NCBI GenBank assembly: GCA_023055425.1
Contig: JALGPY010000002.1
Span: 156,871,345-156,935,344 of the forward strand
Length of the DNA: 64,000 nucleotides
Direction: 5' to 3'
From: Linanthus parryae
Lineage: Eukaryota; Streptophyta; Magnoliopsida; Ericales; Polemoniaceae
Shown: in pieces, positions 33,664 to 44,173 of the stretch
Position numbering within the stretch: position 1 is the first letter of the stretch
Layout: every line of letters begins with the position of its first letter
Notes under the pieces: model-generated
Database searches by the model: none
Told to the model about the DNA's origin: nothing
What the model saw: only the letters and a program-made list of their open reading frames with translations
Made by a program: the position numbers and the translations under genes

Positions 33664-34593
33664 CTAGAAAGTAGGAAACTCAACACTAGAAGCACAACTT
33701 CCATTGGGTAAAACAGGACATTCGATGAGGTTTGCTCCTGAAGTGTCCACACAAACATAAACCTGGTAGAGCTGGCTATTCCCAGTCCCATCAACATTGC
33801 ATTCAATCCCTGGAGTGTACCCAGTTGCCCCTTTTATGGCACCTTGGATGCTGCTCAAACTATACGATCCTCCGTCTGGCCTAATCCCTATTTCACACAA
33901 TCACAACCCAAAAACAAAAAAAATCACTACATCGTCAACCATATATGCTAGAATAATCAATAACTGTAAACTTACCTGCAGCTTGAAGAACTTGGAGTAA
34001 GTTTAGTTTATCCTTCAGGTCCAATACGGATTTGAAGTAGCTGTGTTGGTCAAGGACCGACTCTGAACAAGTCCCGTGTTTATCCCATTCGTGTGACCAG
34101 AATGTGGAGGCATCTCCACTTGGGCAAGCGAGTGTTGGCCAATTCTTTTGCATTCTGCTTACCAAGTCCGAGATCTTGGCCAAAAATCAAGAAAAATTGA
34201 TTATTTCATGAACTAACCAATTTAGCAATCCTCTTATATAGATATGAGTTACCTTGGATTGGTCAAATGGGCTATTGGGATCACAGTTTGACGGGTAAGA
34301 GCCATTTTTGTAATTCGGCCACAGACCGTGAATTCCAAAATCTGTCGCGGGCTTTCCTGTTGTGGGATAACAGCAACTTTGCTTCGTGTCACAGTACGAT
34401 CCTGGCCACTGCATATATAACACACCATTTTCATCAAAATTATGATAAATTTAAACACAACCCAAACTCAAGGAATCAAACTCGGACCAACCTGGAGAAC
34501 AAAGTAGAAGAAACCGAATTCTTGCGCTGCACAAAGAACTGAAAGATACTGCACTACGAACAACTTGATCAAGACTGCACTCTTCACTTCCAT
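33664..34593 (-). CDS. Secreted ribonuclease T2 (S-like RNase), 4 exons, 226 aa
   Basis: Exons: 34593-34492, 34408-34253, 34174-33976 and 33887-33664; all introns are GT-AG and the joined frame is open (681 bp with stop). A hydrophobic signal peptide (about residues 1-22, ending VLCAA) directs secretion. Both T2 catalytic segments are intact: CAS I FGIHGLWPNY with His61, and CAS II FWSHEWDKHGTC with His114, Glu115, Lys118 and His119. The length matches RNS1/RNase LE-type S-like RNases, which cut single-stranded RNA to 2',3'-cyclic phosphates in the cell wall or vacuole, often under phosphate starvation or senescence. The start ATG is the one directly before the signal peptide; an upstream in-frame ATG would add a charged leader and lies at the expected transcription start. 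It could act in self-incompatibility only if an S-locus context existed, which is not seen. Confidence 0.92.
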
Positions 34594-34648
34594 TTTTTTC
34601 ACTTCGTAAACTTTACTGAGATGATAAATCCAAGATTCTGGAAGCTGC

Positions 34649-34655
34649 ATTTATA
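34649..34655 (-). promoter_or_regulatory. TATA box of the RNase T2 gene
   Basis: CCTATAAATGCAG on the minus strand, 56 bp upstream of the chosen ATG. This implies a leader of about 25-30 bases and supports the downstream ATG. Confidence 0.65.
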
Positions 34656-35122
34656 GGAAGAGGTTGGAATATGAACAGATATATACAGTTATGTATGCTA
34701 ACCCTGCTTTGGTGCCTTCTCATCTTCTGATCAAGACAAAAAATAAACATCACTTAGGGATATTCCAAGAACCACCAACCAATACAAAAGCTCCATTCTT
34801 ATCATTAATTTAAACGCGTGCCATATATATAAAAAAAAGCTGATCTATGCTAATAATATCGACAAAGATATAAAAGAAATCCAGAGAAATAAATTATTTA
34901 TGCAAATAGCGGATAATCAAGAAATTACGAATGCTCTTCATACATTCGATGTATGTAAGCGAAGGGTCTTTCATCTTCTGGTACATGGGCATGATTAGGT
35001 TGAGGTTCATGTACCTTCTTCAAAGATGAATGTGCAGGAATCACACATACATATAGTAGGATATGATGTTGTCCGGTGCTTTTATAACATACTTTTGCAT
35101 TCACCTCCACCAAACTGTCTCA
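34656..35122. other. Spacer between RNase T2 and PPR genes
   Basis: Holds the RNase T2 upstream sequence and the PPR gene's 3' end. Both genes point leftward. No other feature seen. Confidence 0.5.
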
Positions 35123-36940
35123 CTACCAGTAATCATGACAAGAACATTTCCCATCTTTGAAATGGTGAAACCGTTGCACATCTCTAATAATTATCTGTCT
35201 TTCAGACATCAATGAAATAAGTTTAGCAGCCTCGTGGCAGTCTCCGCAAATTCTCAAATTCTTCACAACGCGAATAGTCCTGCCAGGTGGAGTGCTGATG
35301 AGTCCATAGGCAATCGCTAGTTTCTCGCTGTGATACCTAAGAACACTTTCTTTCTCTTCATCTTCCATGTCGGCATAAAACACCAAGGAAGTATCAGGAA
35401 CATAACCAACCAACTTCAATTTCTCAAACAGTTGATCAACTACCTCATGCAGTTCTTTGTACTCCACGCGAGTTCCATCTCCAGAGAAAAATTCATGCAC
35501 GACATTGTTGACCTCAATAGAGCTACAACCAGGTAGTTTTGCTAGTCCTCTATCTTTCATCAGCTTCCTGATGCGGATCAAATCTTTTCTTCTCCCAGTT
35601 CTTGCACATAGATTTGAGAAAATCACGTAGTCCCCACTATGCGAATCATCCAACAGAAAAATTTCCTTAAGTACCAACTTCCCTAATTCTACATCCCCAT
35701 GAGAGCCACAAGCTGATAACAAGGTTCTCCATAGTATTGGTGTCGGTCTAAATGGAAGCTCCTTTATGAGGTTATAAGCATCATACAAATGACCTGCACG
35801 GCCTAACATATCCACCATACACCCATAGTGTTTAATCCCTGGAGATATCTTATACTCGTCTTTCATAAGCCTGAAATAGCTCCAACCATCTTCTACCAAA
35901 CCACTGTGATTGCAAGCATACAAAAGACCCAAGAACGTGACCTGATCAGGCTCAATGCGTGCAATTTTCATCTCCTCAAATATAGATATAGCGCTATGAC
36001 CAAACCCATGAGTGGCGTAAGCCACAATCATCGCTGACCATGCCGGAGTGTCCCTGAAAGGCATGTTATTGAAAACAGAAGCTGCATCATCCAAGCTACC
36101 ACATTTGGCGTACATGTCTATTAGAGCAGTGTTCACCTTGACATCCTGATCAAACCCGTTTCGGGAAACGTACTCGTGCATCCATTTTCCTAACGCCAAC
36201 GCTCCCAATAAAGCGCAAGACGAAAGAACGCTAAGCATCGTGACATAAGTAGGCTTCATGTTGCGAGCTTGAAGTTGCCGAAACAACCACAACGCTTCCT
36301 TTGGCTGACTATTCCGTGCGAATCCAGTTATCATAGCATTGTAAGTAACTATACAAGGTTCGACAATCCTGTCAAATACCCGGCTAGCCGAGTCAATGTC
36401 ATTGCACTCTATGTACATGTTTATTAGAGCAGGATATACAAATATGTTACAGTTCTGTCCATGTTTGAGCACAAGGCAATGCAATTGCTTGCCTTCTTCA
36501 ATAGCTTTGGAGCTAGCACATGCCTTGAGTAATGAGGGAAAAGAGTAGTTATCTGGCACAAAGTTGAAGCAGTTGGTTCGGGTCAAGAGTGTGAGAGCTT
36601 TAAGAGGGGTGTTGCTACGGGAGTAACCGCGGGCCATTAGGTTGAAGAGGACAATATCTGGGTGGGGAATTTGGTCGAACAGGTGGTGGGCATGTTCCAT
36701 AGAGGAAGCTGAAGGGTACTTGGTGCAGGAATTGATGAGCTTGGTGAGGACAAGGACATTGACTTCGCTTTCGTGGTGGGTTTTGATGTAATAGGCATGG
36801 ATTTGCTTGATTTCTTGAAGAGAGTTGCATTTGGGTAAGAGTGAGAGTGGGTTGGGTGTGTTTTTGGTAGCCTTTTCGGGGGATTTTTGGGTAGGCGTTG
36901 GAGGAGATGGAGGACTTAGTGGTGGAGATAATATAATCAT
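35123..36940 (-). CDS. OTP85: PPR-DYW organelle RNA-editing factor, OTP85-like, 605 aa
   Basis: A single uninterrupted frame, as usual for plant PPR genes. A Pro/Ser/Thr-rich N-terminus of about 35 residues fits an organelle transit peptide. P, L and S-type PPR motifs follow (for example [52 protein letters not shown]). The E/E+ region contains [20 protein letters not shown], and a full DYW domain ends CSCHDYW. The deaminase zinc signature is intact: His537-x-Glu539 (HSEKLA) and Cys565-x2-Cys568-His569 (CGDCH). PPR motifs read the RNA and the DYW domain converts C to U. Along its whole length it resembles Arabidopsis OTP85 (At2g02980), which edits a chloroplast ndhD site. That symbol is from remembered sequence; a close paralogue cannot be excluded. 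Confidence 0.93.
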   Translation of the reverse strand: MIILSPPLSPPSPPTPTQKSPEKATKNTPNPLSLLPKCNSLQEIKQIHAYYIKTHHESEVNVLVLTKLINSCTKYPSASSMEHAHHLFDQIPHPDIVLFNLMARGYSRSNTPLKALTLLTRTNCFNFVPDNYSFPSLLKACASSKAIEEGKQLHCLVLKHGQNCNIFVYPALINMYIECNDIDSASRVFDRIVEPCIVTYNAMITGFARNSQPKEALWLFRQLQARNMKPTYVTMLSVLSSCALLGALALGKWMHEYVSRNGFDQDVKVNTALIDMYAKCGSLDDAASVFNNMPFRDTPAWSAMIVAYATHGFGHSAISIFEEMKIARIEPDQVTFLGLLYACNHSGLVEDGWSYFRLMKDEYKISPGIKHYGCMVDMLGRAGHLYDAYNLIKELPFRPTPILWRTLLSACGSHGDVELGKLVLKEIFLLDDSHSGDYVIFSNLCARTGRRKDLIRIRKLMKDRGLAKLPGCSSIEVNNVVHEFFSGDGTRVEYKELHEVVDQLFEKLKLVGYVPDTSLVFYADMEDEEKESVLRYHSEKLAIAYGLISTPPGRTIRVVKNLRICGDCHEAAKLISLMSERQIIIRDVQRFHHFKDGKCSCHDYW

Positions 36941-37329
36941 TTTGTTGATGGAATCTCAGCTTGGTGTTCGTTCCTGACCGATTCAATGTTCACCGGCACT
37001 GTGAGCAGAGACTCCGGTGTCGGAAGTAAGGGTGGCCATTTATCACGAAAGAGTCTTTGGTGGGCCAACTTTTATGATTCGCAAGGATCCATAGATTTTT
37101 GCTAAATCTTTAGGCCTTGTTTGGCTAAAGGTACAAAAATAATGGGATACAAGTTGTACTGGGATATGGGGTAGAATATGACTTATGGTGCAGGGGCAGT
37201 TCAGGTCGGACATTAGCAAGGGTTGGTCGGGAGGGGGCCGGGCTGGACCGGGTCGGAAAATGAGAGATTTTAAACCCCTCTGGGCCCAGGCCATGTGGGT
37301 ACATTATTAATATATTAATATTTTTTTTA
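36941..37329. other. Upstream region of the PPR gene and GC-rich patch
   Basis: Up to about 37100 this is the upstream side of the PPR gene, without a clear TATA box. From about 37185 the sequence becomes rich in GGTCGG/GGGCC phrases, possibly an element, interrupted at 37346 by a tRNA-derived retroposon. Confidence 0.4.
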
Positions 37330-37345
37330 ATATTATAAATTAATA

Positions 37346-37447
37346 GCAGATAGGGTGGTAGCTCAAGTGGTAGAGCGTTGGAAGCCCCTGCATGAGGTCC
37401 CGGGTTTGAACCCGGTGGATGAAAAAACAATTTCTCAAGAAAAGTAT
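37346..37447 (+). mobile_element. Short tRNA-derived retroposon (SINE-like, 102 bp)
   Basis: Contains a pol III box A (TAGCTCAAGTGGTAGAG) and box B (GGTTTGAACCC) and an A-rich tail. It is flanked by a perfect 16-bp duplication (37330-37345 and 37448-37463, ATATTATAAATTAATA). The acceptor stem does not pair, so it is not a working tRNA. It is much shorter than usual plant SINEs: little more than a tRNA-like head plus tail. Confidence 0.82.
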
Positions 37448-37486
37448 ATATTATAAATTAATAAAAAAATGAAAGAAAAATATTAG

Positions 37487-37642
37487 TTAAGAGGGTCGTA
37501 TCGCCCCTGAGGGGGGTGGGCCGGGCCGGGTTGGGCTAGAGGCTGTCAAAGTATGAAATAAATATATTATTTAAGAGGGTCGTACCGGCCCTGAGGGGGG
37601 TGGGTCGGGCCGGGTTGGGCTGGAGGGTGTCAAAGTGTAACC
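37487..37642. repeat. 84-bp GC-rich tandem duplication
   Basis: A unit starting TTAAGAGGGTCGTA and containing CCTGAGGGGGGTGGG begins at 37487 and 37571. Further G-rich variants follow to about 37740. Nature unknown. Confidence 0.75.
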
Positions 37643-38061
37643 GATCCAGGTTGGGGGTTGGGTAGTGGGTTACGGGGGCGGAGCCAGGCTAGGGGTTGGG
37701 GGTCGGTCCGGAGTCGGGCCTAGCACATTTTAGAGCGGGCCGTTTGCCGGCCATGGTTGACACCATGAGATATGACTGTACTGTAATAAGACATGATAAG
37801 ATTGTACTGGTTCTGAGTGATTTGTTATACTATATTATGAGATATGATAAGCTAGAGGGATATGTATTAACATGTTCGTGCTGTGCATGATAACATGTAT
37901 GATGTGTGTACAAATGAACACATTGTTTTGCTTGTTTAAAACTTACTTTTTAAAATTATTTTGTGTTCAATTATAGATTGTAAATAGAAAATAATAATAA
38001 ACGGTTATTTTGACACTTTTAAGGGACTTCTGATTTTAGCTTATATATATCTACATACATT
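37643..38061. other. Spacer, nothing recognised
   Basis: A G-rich tail of the preceding repeat up to about 37750, then AT-rich sequence with repeated GAGATATGA/GATAAG phrases. No coding potential recognised. Confidence 0.4.
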
Positions 38062-38284
38062 ATAAAAACTAGGGCGGCAAGGAAAACCGAATAAACCGAT
38101 CTAATCGACCGAACCAAACCGAAATACTTGGTTTTGGATGGTTTTTTGAATGTTCGGTTTATTAACGGTTCAATTTTTCACAAATCGGTCTATTTGGTTT
38201 GTTTTTTGGTTTGTAAAAATACCAAACCGAACCGAACCGGTATGTGCTTTTTTTTTTTTTTTTTTTTTGAAAATTGGAATTCCA

Positions 38285-41200
38285 TTAATTCTGGTCCAAT
38301 TGAACCAATTCAGAAGAAGTACAATCCAATGCCCATGTAGGGACTATTCCTATCCACACTCTAGTATCTACTATAGAGAGTCCAAACTGTGCGTAACAAT
38401 GGGCCACTTTGTTAGCCGAACGTGAACACCATGTTACTGTAATGTGCGGAATGCGCTCACAGAGCACTCGACAGTCCATCATGATCATACCAAACAAAGT
38501 CCGGTCATTGATAGCTTCTCTTGTGGATACAAAGTACTTCTCAATAGCTTGCAAGTCTGTTTCAATCTGGACTTTATTGAATCGAAGTCGGATAGCCAGC
38601 TGTAATCCCTCACGCAACGCCATCGCTTCCGTAACTTGCGGCGATGAAACCCACGGTGTTCTAGCGGCCAACGCAGCTTGCGTTCTTCCTTGATGGTCTC
38701 GTATAACAACGCCTAAACCGGCCTCCTCTCTGTTGGCATTCCAGGCGCCATCACAATTCAATTTGACCCAATTCGGATGCGGAGCCGTCCAAGACGGCAA
38801 AGGCAAAGATAATCTGGGAGGAACCACGTCAGACTGTGTTGTACCTGTCGAATTAATGGTGGCAAATTCCGCCACAGATTGTAAGACTTGAGCCCCCACC
38901 TCTTCGGGATTAATGGATTTTCCTTCAAAGATGCGCAAATTCCGATTTCGCCATATCAGCCACACTCCAGCAGCTAATCGAGCTCTTTCGTCCGCCGAAA
39001 AGGTCTCCATAGCCTCAAATATCCAATCTTTCACGGAGACATGCCGATTATGGCCACATCGATCCCCTAATACCAGCTTCCACACAACATCCGTTTTCTT
39101 ACACCGAAGGAAGATGTGATTTTCAGATTCGTCTTCTTTAAGACACCAAGAGCACTTCAATGGAACTTGCACACCACGTCTCCTCAAATTAAGAGCAGTG
39201 GGTAATGATTCACGGAAAGCACGCCATGTGGTGACGATGGCCCGATTATGGATGTCGGTAGTCCACAATTTGGTGAGGAAATTACTCCGGGTAGTGGAGC
39301 TGCCCCTTTTATCCACCTCTGACAATCTGTCCATTGCGATATGGTACCCCGTTTTGACAGAATAACAACCCTTAGCCTCGAAAAACCATACCCAGGAATC
39401 CCTTTGGAAGGTAACTGGGAGAACAATCTGTTTAACTGTCTGAACATCCACCTGATTGAGAACTGAATGTAATCGATCCTCGTTCCAAGTTCTTGAATTT
39501 TCGTCAATTAGATCACTCACTAAAAGTTGCGAATTTGAATGATTTGATGAACAAACCTTAAAGCTGAATGGACGTGGAATCCAACGCCCCTGGAATACAC
39601 TAATAGATGTGCCGTCACCAACTCTCTGGTAAAGGCCTCTCTCCAACACCATCCTCCCTGCCATAATTCCCCTCCATACTTGTGATGGATTCGTTCCAAG
39701 ATGAGCATCCAAAAAATCTACGGAGTGAAAATACTTAGCCTTTAGAACCCTTGCCAGAAGTGAATCGGGTTTTGTAAGAATCCGCCATCCTTGCTTAGCG
39801 AGAAGTGCCAGGTTGAAGGCATGGAAATCACGAAAACCAATACCTCCTGCCTGTTTTGATTTCTTCATTTGATCCCAAGCTATCCAACAAATACCTCTGC
39901 CGTCCTTTCGATTCCACCAAAAATCTCGAACAAGACTTTCCAATTTTTCGCAGAGAGATAGGGGCAAAAGGAAACATGACATTGAATAACTCGGAATTGC
40001 TTGGATAACAGATTTAATTAGTACCTCTTTTCCAGGTGCCGAAAGAAGCTTCTCCTTATACCCATTCAGTCTTTTACTAACTCGTTCAAGAATACCTGAA
40101 AACGGGGCTGACCGAGACCTTCCCACCTTTGACGGGAGACCCAGATATTTATCAAACATCTGAACAAGCTGCACCCCCGCAATACTGCATAGCATCTCCT
40201 GTTGAGATTGAGGAACATTCGATGAGAACATTGCTGCCGACTTCTGAAGGTTAATTTGTTGCCCCGACGCCAACTCATAACCGTGCAACACGTCCAATAA
40301 GGATCTCACTTCGTCCGGATCAGCCCGTGAAAAGAAGATGCTATCATCGGCAAAAAGAAGATGGGACACTGGGGGACCACTTCTAGATGCCCGCATTGGA
40401 GTGATGGAACCAGTTCTACTTGCATTCAGGAGGGCATGAGATAAACCTTCAGTACACAGTAAGAAAAGGTAAGGTGACAAGGGACAACCTTGACGAAGGC
40501 CTCGATGTGGGGTGACATGGCCAACAATTTCGCCATTGCGCACAAAAGAGTATTGGACAGTGGTCACACACTTCATTACCAGAGTGACTAAATTCGGAGT
40601 GAACCCCATCTTTAACATAACTGCGCTGAGATAGCTCCACTCTACCCTATCATAAGCCTTGCTCATATCCGCCTTGAAAGCCATCATACCTCTCTTCCCT
40701 TTCATTCGCGTATCCATAGAATGAATCATCTCATAAGCAATGACAAAATTGTCCGAAATCAACCGACCTGGAACAAATGCACTCTGATTTGGAGAAATAA
40801 TACTGTCCATAATTCCTTTTAAACGGTTAGCGATCACTTTGGACACTATTTTATAAACCACCATGCATAGACTAATCGGTCTATAATCCGCCGGCCGACG
40901 CGGTTGCCTGGTTTTTGGAATTAACACTAAAAGAGTATGATTGAACGGAAGTACCTCATCTCCATTGTTTAGGATACCCAAACAAGCCTCCGTAATTTCC
41001 TGTCCAATAGAAGACCAATATTTCTGAAAAAAGATCGGCGGGAACCCATCGATTCCGGGCGCCTTATACGGACCCATCATATGTAAAGCATCAAACACTT
41101 CCTGAGCCGTGAAGGGTGCTGCTAGAAGACCATTTTGCTCCTCAGAAACAAGGGATGGCACCAACCCCACCACTTTATCAATTTCAGCCCGCGACGGACT

Positions 41201-42421
41201 CCGACTCGCAAACAAATCAGAGAAATAATGAGATAGAACATTGACAACATCTTCATCGTCCTCTCTCCAAATCCCATATTGATCCTCAATACCCACCATT
41301 GCATTTCGAACCCGCCGCATATTAGCTTTCTGATGAAAGTAGCGGGTATTTCTATCCCCCAACTTGAGCCAAGAAATCCGGGAACGTTGATGCCAGAGGG
41401 CCTCTTCCGCTTTGAGTAATTCATTATAACGAGCCTTCGAGACCCGGACTTGTTGAACCACCTCTTGTGACTGTCGCAGATTGGAGAGGGAAAGAAGGCG
41501 ACATCGAATGTCGTGTAGTTGCTTTGACACATTACCGAAATTCTTTGACTTCCAGACCTTCAGCTCACGGGCCAGAGAAGCAAGTCTATTAGGGACATCT
41601 CGTGGGACCGAAGCCCAAGACCGATGGATGCAGTTAGCAAGGTCCGAGTGACCCATCCAGGCGGACTCAAATGTAAATCTTCGTCGTGCATGGCGAAGCT
41701 TAATAACCGCCGCCGGGTCCAAAATCAGTTGGAGTGGTGCATGATCGGACACGGTAGAGACAAGGTGGTTAACACGAGCACCCACAAACATTTCGCGCCA
41801 TTCCGGAGAGGCAACCACACGATCTAGCCTTTCGCGGATCGCATGTTCATCACTTTGATTGTTAGACCAAGTGAAACGTGGTCCCGCAAAACCGATGTCG
41901 GTCAAATCATTACGATGAAGAGCTTCAATGAACGGCTCTAGTTGATTAAAAGAAACATCACGACCCCCTTCCTTCTCTTCCGACGAGAGAATGGCATTAA
42001 AATCACCAACAATACACCATTCTTTGACATCCCAACGACGTAACCTGTTTATCAAAGTCCACGTGTGGATCCGTTGCGAAGCAATAGGATCGCCGTAAAG
42101 GCCTGTAAAATGCCAACGCAAACCAGAAGATTCCAACTTTATTATGCAATCAATATGAAAGACGGACGACGACAGGACTGACACGGACATGGAATTATCC
42201 CACATGAGAGATAGACCACCTTGACGACCTCTACCTCGACAGCTAACATGAAACCCTGACTGAAAATCACACTTAACTCGAATACTATCCATCTCGGAAA
42301 ATGACAACTTCGTTTCCAACAAAAATATGAAATTAGGCCGCTCCCTCATGACGAGATCGCGGAGAGAACGGAACGCACAAGGATTACCCAATCCTCGTAC
42401 GTTCCAACTTAAACCGATCAT
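38285..42421 (-). CDS. LINE ORF2: endonuclease-reverse transcriptase-RNase H, intact, 1378 aa
   Basis: No stop or frameshift in 1378 codons. The APE-type endonuclease begins MIGLSWNVRGLGNP and includes LLETK, GDFNAIL and STVSDHAPL. Reverse transcriptase follows: SAFVPGRLISDNFVIAYEMI, KADMSKAYDRVEW, LRQGCPLSPYLFLLCTEGL and the catalytic HLLFADDSIFF. zf-RVT: CSWCLKEDESENHIFLRCKK. The C-terminal plant-type RNase H has LNCDGAWNANREEAGLGVV and IETDLQAIEKYF. The protein would nick target DNA and copy LINE RNA in place. Its start overlaps the ORF1 stop by four bases (ATGA, 42418-42421), which suggests stop-restart translation. The stop is only 16 bases from the poly-A tail. Confidence 0.92.
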   Translation of the reverse strand: MIGLSWNVRGLGNPCAFRSLRDLVMRERPNFIFLLETKLSFSEMDSIRVKCDFQSGFHVSCRGRGRQGGLSLMWDNSMSVSVLSSSVFHIDCIIKLESSGLRWHFTGLYGDPIASQRIHTWTLINRLRRWDVKEWCIVGDFNAILSSEEKEGGRDVSFNQLEPFIEALHRNDLTDIGFAGPRFTWSNNQSDEHAIRERLDRVVASPEWREMFVGARVNHLVSTVSDHAPLQLILDPAAVIKLRHARRRFTFESAWMGHSDLANCIHRSWASVPRDVPNRLASLARELKVWKSKNFGNVSKQLHDIRCRLLSLSNLRQSQEVVQQVRVSKARYNELLKAEEALWHQRSRISWLKLGDRNTRYFHQKANMRRVRNAMVGIEDQYGIWREDDEDVVNVLSHYFSDLFASRSPSRAEIDKVVGLVPSLVSEEQNGLLAAPFTAQEVFDALHMMGPYKAPGIDGFPPIFFQKYWSSIGQEITEACLGILNNGDEVLPFNHTLLVLIPKTRQPRRPADYRPISLCMVVYKIVSKVIANRLKGIMDSIISPNQSAFVPGRLISDNFVIAYEMIHSMDTRMKGKRGMMAFKADMSKAYDRVEWSYLSAVMLKMGFTPNLVTLVMKCVTTVQYSFVRNGEIVGHVTPHRGLRQGCPLSPYLFLLCTEGLSHALLNASRTGSITPMRASRSGPPVSHLLFADDSIFFSRADPDEVRSLLDVLHGYELASGQQINLQKSAAMFSSNVPQSQQEMLCSIAGVQLVQMFDKYLGLPSKVGRSRSAPFSGILERVSKRLNGYKEKLLSAPGKEVLIKSVIQAIPSYSMSCFLLPLSLCEKLESLVRDFWWNRKDGRGICWIAWDQMKKSKQAGGIGFRDFHAFNLALLAKQGWRILTKPDSLLARVLKAKYFHSVDFLDAHLGTNPSQVWRGIMAGRMVLERGLYQRVGDGTSISVFQGRWIPRPFSFKVCSSNHSNSQLLVSDLIDENSRTWNEDRLHSVLNQVDVQTVKQIVLPVTFQRDSWVWFFEAKGCYSVKTGYHIAMDRLSEVDKRGSSTTRSNFLTKLWTTDIHNRAIVTTWRAFRESLPTALNLRRRGVQVPLKCSWCLKEDESENHIFLRCKKTDVVWKLVLGDRCGHNRHVSVKDWIFEAMETFSADERARLAAGVWLIWRNRNLRIFEGKSINPEEVGAQVLQSVAEFATINSTGTTQSDVVPPRLSLPLPSWTAPHPNWVKLNCDGAWNANREEAGLGVVIRDHQGRTQAALAARTPWVSSPQVTEAMALREGLQLAIRLRFNKVQIETDLQAIEKYFVSTREAINDRTLFGMIMMDCRVLCERIPHITVTWCSRSANKVAHCYAQFGLSIVDTRVWIGIVPTWALDCTSSELVQLDQN

Positions 42422-43590
42422 TGCGTCCGGCGGGGGTGCTCCGCACCCTCCGCCGATATCTCTGTTTCATCAATAGTTTTGGAAGCATCCTTCTCCTGTG
42501 ACATCATTTCACCCACAACGGAACCCTCCTCTAACTCCCCAGAGCGAAGTCCATTCTTGGCCTTCTTACTAACTCCCTGCCGTTCCACCAGAAAATTTGT
42601 CTCGACAAAATCTTCAGTTGTCTTCCTTTTGGATATTGCTTCTGGCCCATCCTCTACCTGATCTGCCTTCATTTTTCCCCGTCTTATTTGAGCTCTTAAA
42701 TCAGCAAGACTTCGGCCTTTAACAGCAGCTTCTGGAGGGGTAATCATTTTGCTCAAAGCCGCCATCTTCTTCTTTTGTCGTGGAGAGGGCTCAGGTTTCT
42801 CAGTTGCTGAGAAAACCATAGGTTCACCTGAGGCATCACGAGTAACCGGCGATCCATCAATCTTCAGCACTGAAAGCTTCGAACCCAACTCCGAATCCGG
42901 GACATTGCTTTTCCCGAACCGGGTTGATCCGGTCTTGGGACGGAGACCCATTTTCATCGCCGCATTAAAGGACGGCGATAAATGTGAGTTTGAAACACCT
43001 TGAAATCCTCCAACAGTTAGATCCCCTTTTTTCGCCACCAAAGCAGGGGGATTAGTCAATCCCAATAACTCCTCTTTATTTTTGTCAATCATTGCCCCTT
43101 CAATATCGGAAGGAATCGCTTGGAAAATGGGATTTTTTATAGCTGATAAGTCTTTGATTGGGCTCCCAACGCAATACTCATTAACCCATGCATTTAAGTC
43201 CTCTTCAGTGTCCGAGGGTAACGGATCACCACGTCCGTTTCCCTTTGACTCAATCATCAATGCTTCCTCAAGCTCTGTATCCGAGTCGTCAGCGGTTACA
43301 TCCGACTTTTTCGCCATCAATGATTGCTTGCATTGACGCCGGCGGTCAACTGATCGGAGATCAGAGCCCCGGCCGAAACCACGTCGTCTGCTGGACGGAT
43401 TAGCATCCGTCGTATGAACTTCCGGTCGTCGGTGACGGAAACCGGCCGGCATTAACATCCAGGAGCCAAAACGGAGACTCCTAACAACACCCGAAGGGTC
43501 CTGTTGTTGTAGGGGGCAGCTATTCATCTGGTGTGTAATAATACCACAACGAAAACACAAAGCCTGGATGCGTTCATAACAGAACTGCAC
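42418..43590 (-). CDS. LINE ORF1, C-terminal part (5' truncated)
   Basis: Open for 390 codons. Near its start is a CCHC zinc knuckle (CFRCGIITHQMNSC), followed by a long charged, disordered tail with KR-rich patches. The DUF4283 RNA-binding domain that normally precedes the knuckle is absent because the element is 5' truncated. The apparent ATG at 43590 is therefore an internal Met, not the true start. Confidence 0.82.
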   Translation of the reverse strand: MQFCYERIQALCFRCGIITHQMNSCPLQQQDPSGVVRSLRFGSWMLMPAGFRHRRPEVHTTDANPSSRRRGFGRGSDLRSVDRRRQCKQSLMAKKSDVTADDSDTELEEALMIESKGNGRGDPLPSDTEEDLNAWVNEYCVGSPIKDLSAIKNPIFQAIPSDIEGAMIDKNKEELLGLTNPPALVAKKGDLTVGGFQGVSNSHLSPSFNAAMKMGLRPKTGSTRFGKSNVPDSELGSKLSVLKIDGSPVTRDASGEPMVFSATEKPEPSPRQKKKMAALSKMITPPEAAVKGRSLADLRAQIRRGKMKADQVEDGPEAISKRKTTEDFVETNFLVERQGVSKKAKNGLRSGELEEGSVVGEMMSQEKDASKTIDETEISAEGAEHPRRTQ

Positions 43591-44173
43591 ATTACCTTTA
43601 CTACAATTTATGTTGCATAAAGTATATTAAATAATCTAGAAAAGAGAAACACGAATAGATAGATTCAATTAAAATGATTATATTAATCTTAATCTTCTAA
43701 ATTTCTCTCAAGTTTCATCATACCTTCTCTCTAAAACGATAGTAGTGCATCTTTTCTAAGTCTATCTAACTTATTTTTCACTTAAAGATTGAAATTCGTT
43801 GACAAGGTAGTATTACAATATCCATTCGATAATTTTTACGCAAACCGACCCACGAACCGAACCAAACCGGTGTTTTTCGGTTTAATTTGGTTCGGTTCAT
43901 CCTTTCAAATGCTTTGGTTTGGTTACAAAATTTGTAAACCGATGTATTCGGTTCGGTTTATGGTTTTAGCGAAAACCGCACCAAACCGAACCGCTTACAC
44001 CCCTAATAAAAACATAATAGTCATTTAGAGACGTAACACCCGTTATATTTAAATTTCCCCTAATTTGAAACTAGTATTACATAATTTTCCTATTATTAAA
44101 TGATATTATATGAGTTCCAATACTCACTAATTATTCAACAATGTCATATAGTGGTTGTTTGGATAGTTTTATT

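Larger units (their letters stand above)
38248..43600 (-). mobile_element. Young L1-type LINE, 5'-truncated
   Basis: It has a 21-base poly-A tail (T-run 38248-38268 on plus), an intact ORF2 and the C-terminal part of ORF1. Its 5' end lies near 43590-43600, inside ORF1, so the promoter and DUF4283 region are missing, as expected from incomplete reverse transcription. A target duplication was not found. Confidence 0.85.
38070..44005. mobile_element. hAT-type non-autonomous element, split by a LINE
   Basis: Flanked by an 8-bp duplication ATAAAAAC (38062-38069, 44006-44013), the hAT target size. The ends are imperfect inverted repeats (TAGGGCGGCAAGG on the left, CTTACACCCCTA on the right). The arms are full of AACCGAACCG / CGGTTTGGTTCGG repeats on both sides (38090-38245 and 43840-44000). 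The 5.3-kb LINE lies inside, so the original element was about 0.6 kb. Confidence 0.7.

Noticed and set aside
34468..34650. Longer RNase T2 start (MQLPESW…)
   Set aside because: It would place a charged stretch before the signal peptide and starts at about the expected transcription start after the TATA box.
36615..36986. Second open frame over the PPR N-terminus
   Set aside because: Out of frame with the PPR motifs and no conserved features.
37352..37425. Possible tRNA gene
   Set aside because: Box A and B are present, but the two acceptor-stem sides do not pair and the sequence is a retroposed copy with an A-rich tail and target duplication.
43600..43640. GGTAATGTGC near the LINE 5' end as target duplication of GGTATGTGC at the 3' end
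   Set aside because: The match is in inverted orientation and imperfect, so it is not a target-site duplication.
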